A DNA stretch of 64,000 nucleotides, taken from NCBI RefSeq assembly GCF_947179165.1, contig NC_077240.1, positions 53,158,001-53,222,000 on the forward strand, in the 5' to 3' direction. The stretch's first letter is position 1, and every line of letters starts with the position of its first letter. The notes beneath the pieces were generated by a model. The model was not told the origin of the DNA, did not search any database, and saw nothing but the letters and a program-made list of their open reading frames with translations. Made by a program: the position numbers and the translations under genes. Below are positions 24,276 through 35,610 of the stretch, in pieces. Origin of the DNA: Solanum dulcamara (Eukaryota; Streptophyta; Magnoliopsida; Solanales; Solanaceae).

Positions 24276-27200
24276 TATCACGACCCAACCCCGTAGGCCA
24301 TGACTGGGGTCCGACCAGGACCTCCCGTACATATATCTATTAGCTGAGGTCATATTGAATCGTAAATAAGACAATATCATGTAACAGAGCCCCACTGGGC
24401 GATAACATTTTCATAAACTGTAGCCCTTTTCGTTTGTATCACAACATGACAGGGCACGTAAGCCAACAAGGCTGCCATAACATAATAACATATATCATAT
24501 ATCATGTAGACCCAGCTTAATCAAACTGACATACACAACCCACATATACATATCTGCAGACCTCTAAACATATAAATGACAACATATGGCGGGACAGGGC
24601 CCCCGCCGTACCCCTGAATGGACAAAACAATTTTTATATATCAGTGGACAGTATCAAAAACTACGCCCCGATATAATGGAGCCTCTTCCAACTGATCTGC
24701 ATGGAATCCTAAGCTGACGGACTCCCAAAATCTGTATCTGTACCTGCAGGCATGAACGCAGCCCCTCGAGAATGGGGGTCAGTACGATATGTGTACCGAG
24801 TATGTAAAACATAATATAATACAATTGGAAACATATCTGAGATAGAGAATCAGGGGATAAAATATCAATTCAGAAACCTGTACCTGTACTTTATGAATTA
24901 CAAAAACATGCATGTTCGAGTCATATCATATAGCCGGCCCTGTCGGGGGTCCGGTGAATCATCTCTGTAAAATCATTTCTGTAAAACCATCATGGCCCCA
25001 GTGCCATCACCACCTTATTACAACACATCATCATATATTTATACACGTATCCTGGCCCTCTATTGAGGGACTCAGTGAATAATGCAGTGAACTGTGCACG
25101 AGAACATATCCTGGCCCGGGACTCAAGGAAAGAAGTATTACGGTATACACGAGTAGAGTAGTGAGTAACTATATGCAATTTAAATCGTTATCAGAGACTC
25201 GACAGAATAAGAAAGTTAAGCTTTTATTTGAGAACCCGAGTAACGGTGTAGTCATCTCGAGTGTCCTCTAAATGCCATTATGGGTTGTCTCAATTATAAT
25301 CTCGGGGCTCCTAAACATGTACTAAAGTAAATCCAAATCGCTTATGGAACCAGAAACATTTGTTAACATATAGTCTGTAAGACTTGGAGCCCGTACATTT
25401 GTTACCTTTTTAACATATAAAAGTTTTCAGGGAAATAGTTCGACTACTGTAGGAGTTCTATATTCAGAAGTAAATAAGAGATGTTTGAGGATGGAGTTAC
25501 CCCAGAGCTCAGATCATATTCAACTTACAACTAAGACAAACACATGCCCAAAAGAAGAAAGAGAATAAGCTTTATGTAGTCTGTACTTTGTTTTAGATGA
25601 CCTTCATACACATATTTCATACCCGGCCCATTATAGGGCTCGGTGAGCCACTATGGCATTCAAATCTCACTTTCGTACCAAATACATATCAAGAGAAGGG
25701 AAAGATAGTTTTTCATACACTATTCTTTAGCACGTAGAAGCCTTAACAGGTAATACTCAATCCTTGTAGGGGTGTTAACACTTAACTATAGTTAGGGATT
25801 ATGGGGCGTACCTGGAGTTCTGGGAATGGAATTATTCCCACATTCCACATACAATTCACTTAAGGCTAAAACTTGCCAAAAGGAAAGAAAGATAATTGTA
25901 CGTGCTTATACCAAAACATGCCACAAGAAAGCTTTACATACCTTTTGGGAGTTACCCTTTATCCTGCTCGTCTCGTCGTCTCCGAACCAATTCAATATGA
26001 AATTAATACAAATATAAACTACTCTTAAATTTCCAGCATCTTGGATTACGCCTTAATGTTAATGGAATCTATTTCCTTAGTCGTTTCCTCGACTAGTCCT
26101 TTAGTTTGTTAAGGCGTTAACGAAAATTGGGCAGCACCTCCCCTATAATGTGCCCCATCCAAATTTCCAATTAGGTCCCTAAGACCTACAGCCAACCAAC
26201 AACAACAACCTGCAGCAATTCATATCAACAATATACAGCATAAACTCCAAATGACTTATTCGAAAATACGATATCAAAATAGGGCGTCTAGCCTTTATTT
26301 TTGTGACGCCTTTAATTATACATAACGAGGGGTAATGGGGTCTCAACCAGCAGCACCATAACCCACTTTATATCATATTTAGGCCCTGCAACAACCAGCC
26401 AATACCCCTGCAGCAGTACTTCACAAAGCAATACTTTATTTCGACGACAATTCAACCATAGCGACTACGTTTTAGCTTATTTTGAATGCCAAACTTTTCA
26501 AGCCTTTTCCCCAACTTCCAGCAGACCCTAAGGTGTGTAATAAACCCTAATTTAACCTCATAAACTTCAAATCAAAGTGGAAGAACTTACCTTTCCCGAA
26601 ATTGGCTAGAACTTGTCAAATCGCAACTCGGAACTTCTTCAAACGCGCTGAAATTGAGCGGGCTGTTTGTGCGACTTGCTTGCTGCCCCAAGCAGTAAAT
26701 ATATGTTATTATAACCCTAAATTCATCGTAGTATACCTTAGATAATTTATTTACGGAGAGAAACTCGGAGGCGTACCTTAGCAGCCCCTAGGTCGTAGCT
26801 TTCCTCTCTTCTTCCTCTCACGTTTCTGTCCAATTTTTCCCAAGTGTAAAGCTGAAGAAATGACTTCTTAGTCATCATAATATACATATATATGCATATA
26901 TACATCTCCACGTGCTTGAGGAACACCGTAGCTAATTAATTCACGGAAGAAAATCAAGAAACTTACCTTAAACTTTCTCCAATCATGGCTGCCTCTTCTC
27001 ACGTTTTGTTCTCTATGTTTTGGACTGATTTTTTTGGCTAAGTATGCTGTACTTAGCCTTTACATATATATCCAGCCTTTTTAAAAAGGTGCCACGTGGC
27101 AGCCCCTTGGGGGTGACACGTGGCAGCCCCCTAGGACGCCACCTAGTTCATGCGGCCTATCACACGTCGCCACGTGGCAGCGGGGTCCACCCCCCAAGAA

Positions 27201-27605
27201 GGCAGGTGAGTCACCTGCTTGCTTGAGGTGCTTGCTTGTCACCTGCTTGCTTGACATTCGTAAGTTCGGAACTAGTTTTTGTTCCCTCTCGTAGGTTCGT
27301 AATCTCGTCTTATTTTAAGATCCTATGTAACCCGTGCTACGTAAGTTTGATATATGCTTAAGTAGCTCAAGTGCATATGACTTTTAACTTAGTAGCTTAC
27401 ATAGGTAAATCGAGTCCTACGACTCATTACTTGGCCTCCAATTCCTTCCGAACTCTTATGATTTCATCTCCAACCTTCTCTAGTATGGGGTATCACATTC
27501 TCCCTTCCTTAGAGCCGTTTGATAGTGTCGTAACTTAAGTGGCTCACATGCTAGCTTCTAAGTAACTTAAGGGACATTCCGAGTTCGAAGATGTGGGGTG
27601 TAACA
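24276..27605 (-). repeat. LTR F, 5' LTR of the E-F element (3330 bp)
   Basis: Runs from TATCACGACCCAACCCC to GATGTGGGGTGTAACA and is colinear with LTR E apart from an extra block near 26765-26890. It carries GCCACGTGGCAG palindromes near 27090-27180 and a TATA-rich tract near 27062. It lies wholly inside the left arm of the large inverted duplication; its mirror copy is 42241-45572. Confidence 0.9.
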
Positions 27606-28094
27606 ATCCCCATATGGTGACACATGTCCAGCCCCTATTGGGCCACAGATCCATGCCTTACCCCTAGGCTGCCACATGTCCTTATGGGCCCCACCTCCCA
27701 AGTAGGTGGGTCACCTACTTGACCCTAGGTAGGTGGGTCACCTGCTTGCTTGAGGTTCTGCCACGTGTCGCTCCTCCATTGGCTTCCACCTGTCGTCTTT
27801 TTCCCTTCCTCGTGGGTTCGTAATCTCGTCTTATTTTAGGAGCCTATATAATCCATGCTACGTAAGCTTGGTACGTACTCCAATAGCTTAAGTATGTAAG
27901 ACTTCCAAGTTAGTAGCTTACGTAGGTAAATCGAGTCCTACGACTCATTACTTAGCCTCCAATTCCTTTCGGAATCTTATGACTCCATTTCCAACCTTCC
28001 TTCTCACGAGGTATCACAATATTCTTTCCTTAGAGTTGTTTGATAGTGTCGTAGCCTATCTGGCTCACATGATAGTGTCTAAGGAACTTAAGAA
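27606..28094 (-). repeat. LTR D, second part, cut by the virus
   Basis: Begins with the right ATCCC target duplication (27606-27610) and then continues LTR D from the ACGT-rich U3 (GTGACACATGTCC) toward its end. It stops at CTTAAGAA (28094), where viral sequence begins. By comparison with other LTRs about 30-40 bp of the LTR terminus are missing. This shows the virus entered a pre-existing LTR. Confidence 0.75.
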
Positions 28095-28178
28095 GATACC
28101 ATTAAAAGGATCGTAAATACAGTAAGTAAAATAGTGATTGCAACAGAGTAAACTTACTGGAATAACAAAGTTGAATGA

Positions 28179-28184
28179 TTTATT
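28179..28184 (-). promoter_or_regulatory. AATAAA polyadenylation motif, left viral copy
   Basis: AATAAA on the minus strand about 100 bp downstream of the viral TATA box, mirror of 41663-41668. In Caulimoviridae the poly(A) site lies just after the promoter so that transcripts become terminally redundant. Confidence 0.6.
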
Positions 28185-28283
28185 GATGAAGCGGAAGCAT
28201 TACAAACATTGTTACAGATGAGCAAGACTAAGAGAAATTTGTAGTGTAAATTTTCTGATGCCTTGTAATGAAATAATACAAGT

Positions 28284-28292
28284 CTTTATATA
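28284..28292 (-). promoter_or_regulatory. Viral TATA box, left copy (points outward)
   Basis: TATATAAAG on the minus strand, downstream of ORF2, preceded by a CCAATCAG motif as in the right copy. In this linear arrangement it directs transcription leftward into LTR D and LTR F, away from the viral genes. Confidence 0.65.
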
Positions 28293-28617
28293 GACTTAAA
28301 GAGATAATGGGAATCCAAAAGGCCTTCTTCTGATTGGCTGTTGAGGATTACCTTATCTTTGAAAGGGGTCCATTGTTTAGTGGATGTCTTTCTTCATGGG
28401 TCCACTTCTTTTTGAGTGGTCAAAAGCTTGTCGGGAGCCTGTTCTTCTTTTCCGAATAAGTTAAATAACTTTCGGTGTAGTGGGGTCTGTTTTGATTAAA
28501 TCAAAAGATATTCCATCTCTTTTAGAGACTCATCTTTTCTTCCATAATAATTCCGATACTTTGTATCTCTATTTGGAAGACTAATTATTCCGTGTTTTAA
28601 AACACTCAATTAGGATT

Positions 28618-29901
28618 TTAATCAAATGGGTTTAGGTAGGCCCTGGCAATTCCTTTGGGATTTAACATATCTCCATTGTCGTCACTTTGAGAAGAGGCTT
28701 CTTCAAGAAGCTGAAGGACTTCGTCTTCGTTGCTGTTTTCTAATTCTGACAGAGCTTTTTCCAGTCTTTTCTTTAGATCACTCTTTGGTGATTTATGGAT
28801 AATGGAAGAACTTCTCAAGGAAGTTGATTGAGTTTCTTTAGGAGCCGGAGACCATCCTTTGATAAGGATTTCTTTGGATAAATATTTAATTCTTTCAAAC
28901 TCGCCGATTTTAAAAGTCCAGCTTAAAATATAAGAAATTCTTTTCTGAATAAAATATTTACACAATTGAATGTGTTCAGGCAAAGTAGAAATACCTTGGT
29001 CAATTTGAAATTGACTGAATTTTTCTGAAAATAATTTTGGAAGAGTTTGGTGGTTTCCTCCGAAACATTGCCACCACTCGTAAAACCATCTAGGAATGAC
29101 AGACCTGGCTAATTCTGGACTGTATTTTACAAACCAAGTATGGGATGAAGGTCGTAAATACATGAAGTTAAACCAGGCTTGTTTATAGTCCCACCAGTTG
29201 TAAGTTTGTGGCCTATGTTCTCTGGAAAAATTAATAGGGGTATGTAAATGGTCTACCTGCCATTCAAAAGGAGTTAAAATCTTTTTAATAGTAAATTTAG
29301 AATAGGCTATGCTATCCGGATTACTTTTATCTGCTAATTCATGTTCTATCTCAACAGATCCAGTATCTACTAAGATGAACTCATAAAATAATCTAGTTTT
29401 GAGAGGACTTTCAGTATCCACGTAGTTCCTGTTTGTATACAGGGGTTTCAAGAGATGTTTGATCTCAAAGTTCTCATACTCCTTATCAAGTGCCAAGATT
29501 GGGATAACTTGTAAGGAAATAAGGTTAATTTTTTCTTTTTCTTTGGTTTTTGAAGGAGAAACGTTTGGTGTCACTGCTTCAGCAAAACTCTCAGGAGTTT
29601 TCATTGTATAACTGTCTTTGGTTTGTGTTTGGGAAAATCTTTGTTTTCCCGAAGGAGAGGTGGAGCTTGGCTCTGGGTTTTGAGCAAAAGGTTTCTTCAT
29701 AACAAGCATGTTTGAAGATGTGCTTGGAGGTAATGGAGGGAATACAGAAGGATTTATGGGTGGTAACTGGGCTAGGGCTGAATATCGATTGGAAGGACCT
29801 GTAATTTCAGGTCGGATGTTGAAAGGTTTAGCCATAACTGGTTTATCGGATACTCCTTTCCCTTTGAAGGGTCCCTTAGCTATTGGTGCTCCAGGCCTCA
29901 T
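28618..29901 (-). CDS. Florendovirus-like ORF2 protein, left copy (intact, 427 aa)
   Basis: Open frame of 427 codons whose ATG overlaps the ORF1 stop (ATGA), suggesting translation by termination-reinitiation. The N-terminal third is low complexity and Pro/Ser/Lys-rich. The central part (about residues 130-370) is a globular, aromatic-rich domain with NWWDYKQAWFNF and WFYEWWQCFGG. The C-terminus is charged and probably helical (LKKRLEKALSELENSNEDEV). Similar proteins accompany florendovirus polyproteins, but their function is unknown and none is assigned here. The right copy differs by two substitutions and a nonsense codon. Confidence 0.8.
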   Translation of the reverse strand: MRPGAPIAKGPFKGKGVSDKPVMAKPFNIRPEITGPSNRYSALAQLPPINPSVFPPLPPSTSSNMLVMKKPFAQNPEPSSTSPSGKQRFSQTQTKDSYTMKTPESFAEAVTPNVSPSKTKEKEKINLISLQVIPILALDKEYENFEIKHLLKPLYTNRNYVDTESPLKTRLFYEFILVDTGSVEIEHELADKSNPDSIAYSKFTIKKILTPFEWQVDHLHTPINFSREHRPQTYNWWDYKQAWFNFMYLRPSSHTWFVKYSPELARSVIPRWFYEWWQCFGGNHQTLPKLFSEKFSQFQIDQGISTLPEHIQLCKYFIQKRISYILSWTFKIGEFERIKYLSKEILIKGWSPAPKETQSTSLRSSSIIHKSPKSDLKKRLEKALSELENSNEDEVLQLLEEASSQSDDNGDMLNPKGIARAYLNPFD

Positions 29902-32900
29902 GTTTTACCCTGCAAAAATTCTCTGGTTAAAAAATCTGGGAGAGAGTTATCTTCTCCCTTTAGATATTCAATCTGAAAATCAAAGCTAGAAAGTAATGCC
30001 TGCCATCTGGCAAAGATTTGTTTTGAGACAAGATTTTTAACATCTTTTTGCAAAATATCTTTAGCAGATTTACAATCTACTCTAAGCAAAAATTCTTTAT
30101 TAACAAGATCGTCTTGGAACTTGGTGATACATAGAACTATGGCCAAAATTTCTTTTTTGACAGTACTATAATTTTTTTGTGCGGAATTCCAGATTCCAGA
30201 TGTATATCTAACTAATTGTTCAGACATTTCTGGGGATCTTCTTTGTTTAAGAATTCCTCCATAGCCATTATCAGAGGCATCAGTTTCTACAATCATAAAA
30301 TAACTAGGATTGGGAATTCCTAGACATGGAAGGGTTTTCACCATTCTTTTAATATTAACAACAGCTGTAGTTTGTTCTTTGCTCCAAGGTACAGGATTCT
30401 TCTTCAACCTGTCATACAAAGGTTTGCAAATTTGTCTAACTTTAGGGATAAAGTCAGCAATATAATTAAGACTTCCAAGGAATCTTTGTAACTGAGTTTT
30501 ATCAGTGATAACATCGGGAAATTTGTCAGAGAACTCGATGGCCCTACAGATAGGTTTATAAGTCCCTTGGTATAGATCATGACCAAGAAATCTAATTTTT
30601 GTTTGAAAGAGCTTGATCTTCTTAGCACTAACTACAAGGCCATTTTTCTTGACAATGTTATAAAAAGTGTTAAGATGTTTAAAATGAGAATCAATGTCCT
30701 CAGAGAAGATTAATACGTCATCTATATACACAATAGATATATGACTGATATGATTAAATATGGAATTCATGACATTTTGAAATTCTGAAGGGGCATTTTT
30801 TAATCCAAAAGGCATTACATTCCATTCATATTGTCCAAACGGAACATTGAAAGCAGTTTTGTATTTATCCTTTTCAGCAATTTGTATTTGCCAGAAACCG
30901 GATTTCATATCAAACTTACTATAAACATTTGCTTTATAAGTTCTTTTCAAAAGATCTCTTTTGTTAGGAATAGGATACCTGATCCATTTTAGAGCTGTGT
31001 TAAGAGGTTTGTAGTTGATAACCAGTCTAGGAGAACCTCTTTCTTTTTCAGCAGCATTATTAACATAAAAGGCTGAACAGCTCCAAGGAGATTTAGAAGG
31101 TCTAATAATTTTATTAGCCAGAAGAGTATTAATTTCTTTTTTACAAATTTCCATTAATTCATGGTTCATTTGAATTGGCCTAGCTTTCGTAGAGATGGCC
31201 TTTTCATTAAATCCATCAATATAAGGAAGTTCAATCATGTGGGATTTTCTATCCCAAAAAGTATTTGGAAAATCAGAGCAAATTTCTTTTTCAAAAGTTT
31301 TTTGTAGATTGGCAATTTTAGTAACCATTCCCGGGGTTTTTAAAATTTGCTCAATTTGCCTAATTTTTATATCTTCTTTAAGAAAACAAATCTGCTGAGA
31401 AATAAGATTTATTTTAAAAGCTGTTTGTTTATGAAGAAGTTTACTTTCTTCTTGAGAAAGGGTTTTGACAAAAGGAAATGCAATTTCTTTTCCCAAGATT
31501 TTTGTCCGTATGGCATCAAAATCTGAAAGATATGGTTTGATTTGAGTAATAAAAGGTATTCCCAAAATAATATCTTCATTAATGTTTTTTGTAATGACAA
31601 AATCATTAGAAAGACAAATGCCATTATTGCAAATATGGGCATCGGAGAGTTTGTAATTAATCAAGATACGCTCACCTGTGGCGCTGTATAATTTTGTAGT
31701 TCCCTTAGTAAGGTATTTTGTAGGTATCAATCCTTCAACAATGCAGTTTCTATCAGCACCACTATCTAACAAGGCAATTTTGTTAAGAACAAAATCATTG
31801 TTTATAACAAGCTTTATTAATATATGAGAACTCTGAGGTCTTATTTTAGTAATAGCTTTCAGACCTGCGTCTGATTTACCTGCCTCAGTTTTACCTGTGT
31901 CAGATTCAAATCTGACGGATTCTGTTTCAGAGTCAGAATCAGTTTCTTCCGTAAGGATGGCTTTTGAAGTTTTCACTTGGCTAGTAGACTCCTTTTGAAT
32001 TTGATTAGAGATATTATCAATCTCTATTTTGTGAAGTCTTGCTTTGACTTCTCTGATTTCATTTTTGAGAATTTTTACTTCTCCTCTTAATAATTCTATA
32101 GAAGGTTCTTCCTTCTTAGTTTCAAATTTCCCCATGATTTGCTTCATGCTAAAAGGAGTTACTTCAGGTCTTTCTTCTTTTTGCCTGGTAACTAGTTTTT
32201 GTAGTTCAAGGAGGTACCTCCTCCTAGCATCTTCATCTTGAATATGTTCGATAGTTGAAAATAATGTTTCTATCGAATTTTCAGATATAACTTTGATAGA
32301 TTTGCTATCACACATGCAAAATGCTCCGTTGCAGTTGCATTCTGAATCTTCTTCTGTCTGGCTGTCATGAGCGACATTTAGAAATTCATCATCACTTTCT
32401 CCTTCAGAGGGGTAGTCTGAACCAGACTCAAATTCTTCTTCTTCAATAATGGAGAAGAGTTTTTTCTTAGTTTCTTCATCTACTTCTAGTAGATTTACTT
32501 TGTTTTTCTTCTTCTTGTTTCTTGGACATTCGCTAGATCTATGTCCTTTCTTTCCACATGTCCAGCAGGTATCTTCAGAAGATGAACCTTTAGAGGTTCT
32601 TTTCTTAAACCTTCTTTTGGGTTTATCTCTTTTCTTGAAGGATCTTCTCTTGCTAGAGTTACTAGAAGAAGTTCTTTCCCTTTTTCCTAATTTTTTGGAG
32701 GAAGGGGGTGTTAAGGTTGGGAAACCAAAATCCTGACAGAAACTTCCTAGTTCTGAGGAGTAGGTTTTCTGTTCTTTCTTAAGTTGAGCTCTTAGCTTAA
32801 GATCTGTGCAAAGTTCCATAGCTGTGACATTTATGAGACTAACAAGATCTCCATAAGTGAGATGAGGATAAGGGATTTTTCCCTCGCATCTATCTCTAAT

Positions 32901-34238
32901 TTTGGATCTTACCTTTTCGGCAAAGTGAGGAGGTAGACCACTAAGGAATCTTTCTTTCCAATAATCATTATTGCAATCTGATCTGATCATTACTTTGTTG
33001 ATGAACATGTCTTTGTACCACCTGAAATCAGTCAGTTTTTTGCAATAAAGGTTGTTAAGGATTTCAAGACTCCTATCTTGGAAGAGTTTTGGTTCTCCTA
33101 CAAAGTGTTTTGCTATGCAATAAACAAGGGTGGCTGTCGCATCTTCTACGACTGTTTCAATAGCAGTTTCTACTCCATGTTCTACTTTAACGGTCCTTTT
33201 AGTAGTGACTGCGTTAAAGATTTCAGCCTTGTTCTGCTCAGTGAGGTAATTATCCCACCAACATTTCAAGGTCCCTGTGAAACCGGCAACAAGACGAACA
33301 GCAGCATTTTTATCAGTGCAACCTTTCATTTTGTACGCAGTGATATTCATCCCCATTTCCTGGAGTCTATTGTAGATTTGGCCTTCTGCCATTCCGTCAA
33401 TGTTCCATTCTTGAATTCCATGGCCGTCTGTGGCCCCTGAAGGGTGAAGAGTGTCTTCTTCAAACTGCATATCAGGAAAGGAGGGTCTAGAGTAATAATT
33501 CCTTCTATTGGAATATCTACTCTCAGAAGAGTTCAAAGTGATGGCTTTGACTTGGTCTCCTTTGGTGATATTAAGTTTGGAGAGCTGGTCATTGATTTTT
33601 TCTAGGATGTCATTGGATTGACTAAGAGGATTTTCTAATTTAGGAAAGTCTTCTCTAGAGAATTCTGGAATCTTAAATATGGGGTTAGTCTCTATTTGAG
33701 GGTTATTGTAAGAAGTACTAGGTTTATTTCCTATTTGGGAAATACCTTTGTAACTGCTACTTTTGGAATCTTCTATTTGTTTTGATACTATGTGAAGAAC
33801 CTGATTGGTGTAGTTATTTTGTTCATAAATACTGTTGATATCAGCTCCTGTGGGAAGAGAGGTGTCCTTTTCAATGGGTTTTTTGAAAGGAGAGGCTTTG
33901 AGGATATTTTTCCTATAGGGAATACTAAGTCCTTCTAGAGGAGGAGTGACACTTTCTATCACCTGTTCTCTAGTATACCATTTGTTAATAAGGACTTGAA
34001 GGGATGATTTGGTGTCATCTATTTGTCCTGAATGTTCAAACCACTTAAAGAATTCAATTTCAGTCTTGAATCTTTCCATATCCTTAAACCATTTATCTCT
34101 AAAAGAGGTTCTTTGTTCTAAGGAATAAGTGGCTTTGTACCATTCAACTTTCTTTTGGTGTTCAGGAAGTTTCCACCATTTGTTAATCTTCCTTTTGTCA
34201 GGTACAAAGGTATCATCTGAGGTTAGGACACCTATCAT
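29898..34238 (-). pseudogene. Florendovirus ORF1 polyprotein, left copy, lacking the movement protein
   Basis: 1446-codon open frame equal to codons 340-1784 of the right copy. Its first codon is created by the palindrome break (34235/34236), so this is not a natural start. It keeps the capsid region, zinc knuckle, DSGA protease, RT with YIDD (near 30717-30728) and RNase H. It differs from the right copy by four substitutions (D/E, S/P, I/T and R/K). Missing are the leader and the whole 30K movement domain. No promoter lies upstream in the correct direction. Confidence 0.88.
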
Positions 34239-34593
34239 TAGTTCTTTGTATTATTATGTCTTAATTATAATGCATAAATCTCTTAGTCTTAAAATATAAG
34301 TATGGAGATTATTTCTGGTGATTAAAGTGAGGTGAAGAATTCTTGTCAAATAGTTCCGATGCCGACAGACAGTCCTCTAGCCGATGGTAGGCGTCTTAGA
34401 CTGTAAGGTGGTTTGTTTGACTAGAATCTTGTAAAATCCAAAATCTTTAATGTAAAATCCGTGTTATAATTCCATAGTTATGCTTTCAGACTTAGAAATA
34501 TATGTTTTATAATTTGTTCATAATTTTATTAAGAACTTACTATTACTACTCATCTATCATCCTGCATAATATAATCAAAGGCATGTTTCTCAA
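34236..34593 (+). other. Viral 5' leader of the right copy
   Basis: About 358 bp, AT-rich, directly upstream of ORF1, with several short start-stop frames as is usual in pararetrovirus leaders. No complete primer-binding site (TGGTATCAGAGC) is visible here, so the very 5' end of the viral unit is probably lost at the palindrome break. Confidence 0.55.
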
Positions 34594-35610
34594 ATGAATA
34601 ATCATCAGTATACTGTTAATAGTGTTAACTTGTCTATCTCTAAGGTAGAAAACGATTTACAAAATTGGTCTATCCCGAAAGAACCTTTTGAAAAGATTTA
34701 CCAATTAGGTAATTTTTCACTCTTTAAAAAATATAATATTAAGACTTGTGAGTCTACTGTTGCTATTAATAATTGCCTTGAAACTATCAAGTTATTAATT
34801 GCTAATGATATCCATAGATATCAGAAGGAGTTTAAGTTCCTTCATATTGGTCTTGTACAAGTAGCTATTAAACCTCTTTTCCGTAAAGGTCTGAATATCC
34901 CTATTTGTCTATTACTTAGAGACGATAGACTACTTAACTTTGATGATTCTCTGTTAGGAGTCCTAGAAAGTAACCTCGCCAATGGCCCGGTATACTTTAA
35001 TTGTTATCCTAATTTCTCGGTAGATATCCATGATCCAAACATTATGGATACCTTGACACTTAATGTCAAAACCAAGAATATGAACAGTAAAACCGACACC
35101 AGAGAAATAGCTGTAATATATAGGGTATATTACAAGCTAATGAAAACCACTATAGCCCCAAAGGCTATATCAACTAGCGTCAAAGGAGTCACTATGCTCA
35201 TGGAAGCAAACCAAGAGCACAGTACTACCTTCGTCCCTAGGCTTCTAAAATGGGACGACATCTTAACTGACGAAGAATGGAAATTTGATTCCATTACCAA
35301 CCCTTTACCTATCCAACCTGATAGATCCCAAATCGACCAGGTTATTCAATTTCCAGATGGATCTATTAACCTTAAGTTTTTAAGATCCAATTCTTACAGT
35401 CAAGCTTCTTCAAGTAGAAGAATGTCCTCTGCCAGACCTTCTTCCTTTTGCCCCCGGGAGGAAAGAGAAGATTCTTCGAGTGAACCTATTGAACAGGGAA
35501 AAGTCGATGGAGTAGACTTCTCTGGAACCATCCCTAAAGTCTATTATGAAACAACCCCTACTAGTCCAACTCTTAGCGACATGAAACCAGATCATAAGAG
35601 AAAAGACTCC
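34236..35610. other. Spacer of the inverted duplication (single-copy viral sequence)
   Basis: 1375 bp between the arms. It holds the viral leader and codons 1-339 of ORF1 of the right copy, and has no counterpart in the left arm. Complementarity between the arms ends sharply: 34236/35610 and 34237/35609 do not pair. Confidence 0.93.

Larger units (their letters stand above)
16477..27605 (-). mobile_element. Complete non-autonomous gypsy-type LTR element (E-F)
   Basis: An 11.1-kb unit with two LTRs, PPT at 19686-19699, PBS at 24260-24271 and a perfect 5-bp target duplication. The two LTRs differ at about 6 of the first 190 positions compared by eye, so the insertion is not ancient. The 4.6-kb internal region has no open pol, only strongly decayed traces of the 3' end of pol (around 19800-20290, colinear with 3060-3600 of element 1). 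Young LTRs with a dead interior indicate an element moved by proteins of an autonomous relative. Confidence 0.85.
24178..34235. repeat. Left arm of the 10-kb inverted duplication
   Basis: Position p here pairs with 69846 - p (to within 2 bases) on the opposite strand in 35611-45668. Checked anchors: viral ORF2 start 29901/39945, ORF2 end 28618/41228, inner break 34235/35611, virus-host junction 28095/41751, LTR end 24276/45572. Sampled differences are rare: 2 in about 490 bp of the flank, 4 amino acids in 1446 of ORF1. Confidence 0.95.
28095..34235 (-). mobile_element. Endogenous florendovirus-like pararetrovirus, left copy (truncated)
   Basis: Minus-strand copy holding ORF1 without its first ~340 codons, complete ORF2 and the 3' regulatory region with polyadenylation and TATA motifs. 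The outer end is GATACCA (minus strand TGGTATC), the first 7 bases of the Met-tRNA primer site used by Caulimoviridae. The inner end is the palindrome break. The gene order MP-CP-protease-RT-RNase H in one ORF followed by a short ORF2 is that of florendoviruses; petuvirus is the nearest alternative but has no separate ORF2. Confidence 0.85.

Noticed and set aside
32044..33440. Open frames on the strand opposite to the viral polyprotein (and their mirror images at 36406-37802)
   Set aside because: Shadow frames caused by the codon pattern of the viral gene; they appear in both arms only because the arms are duplicates.
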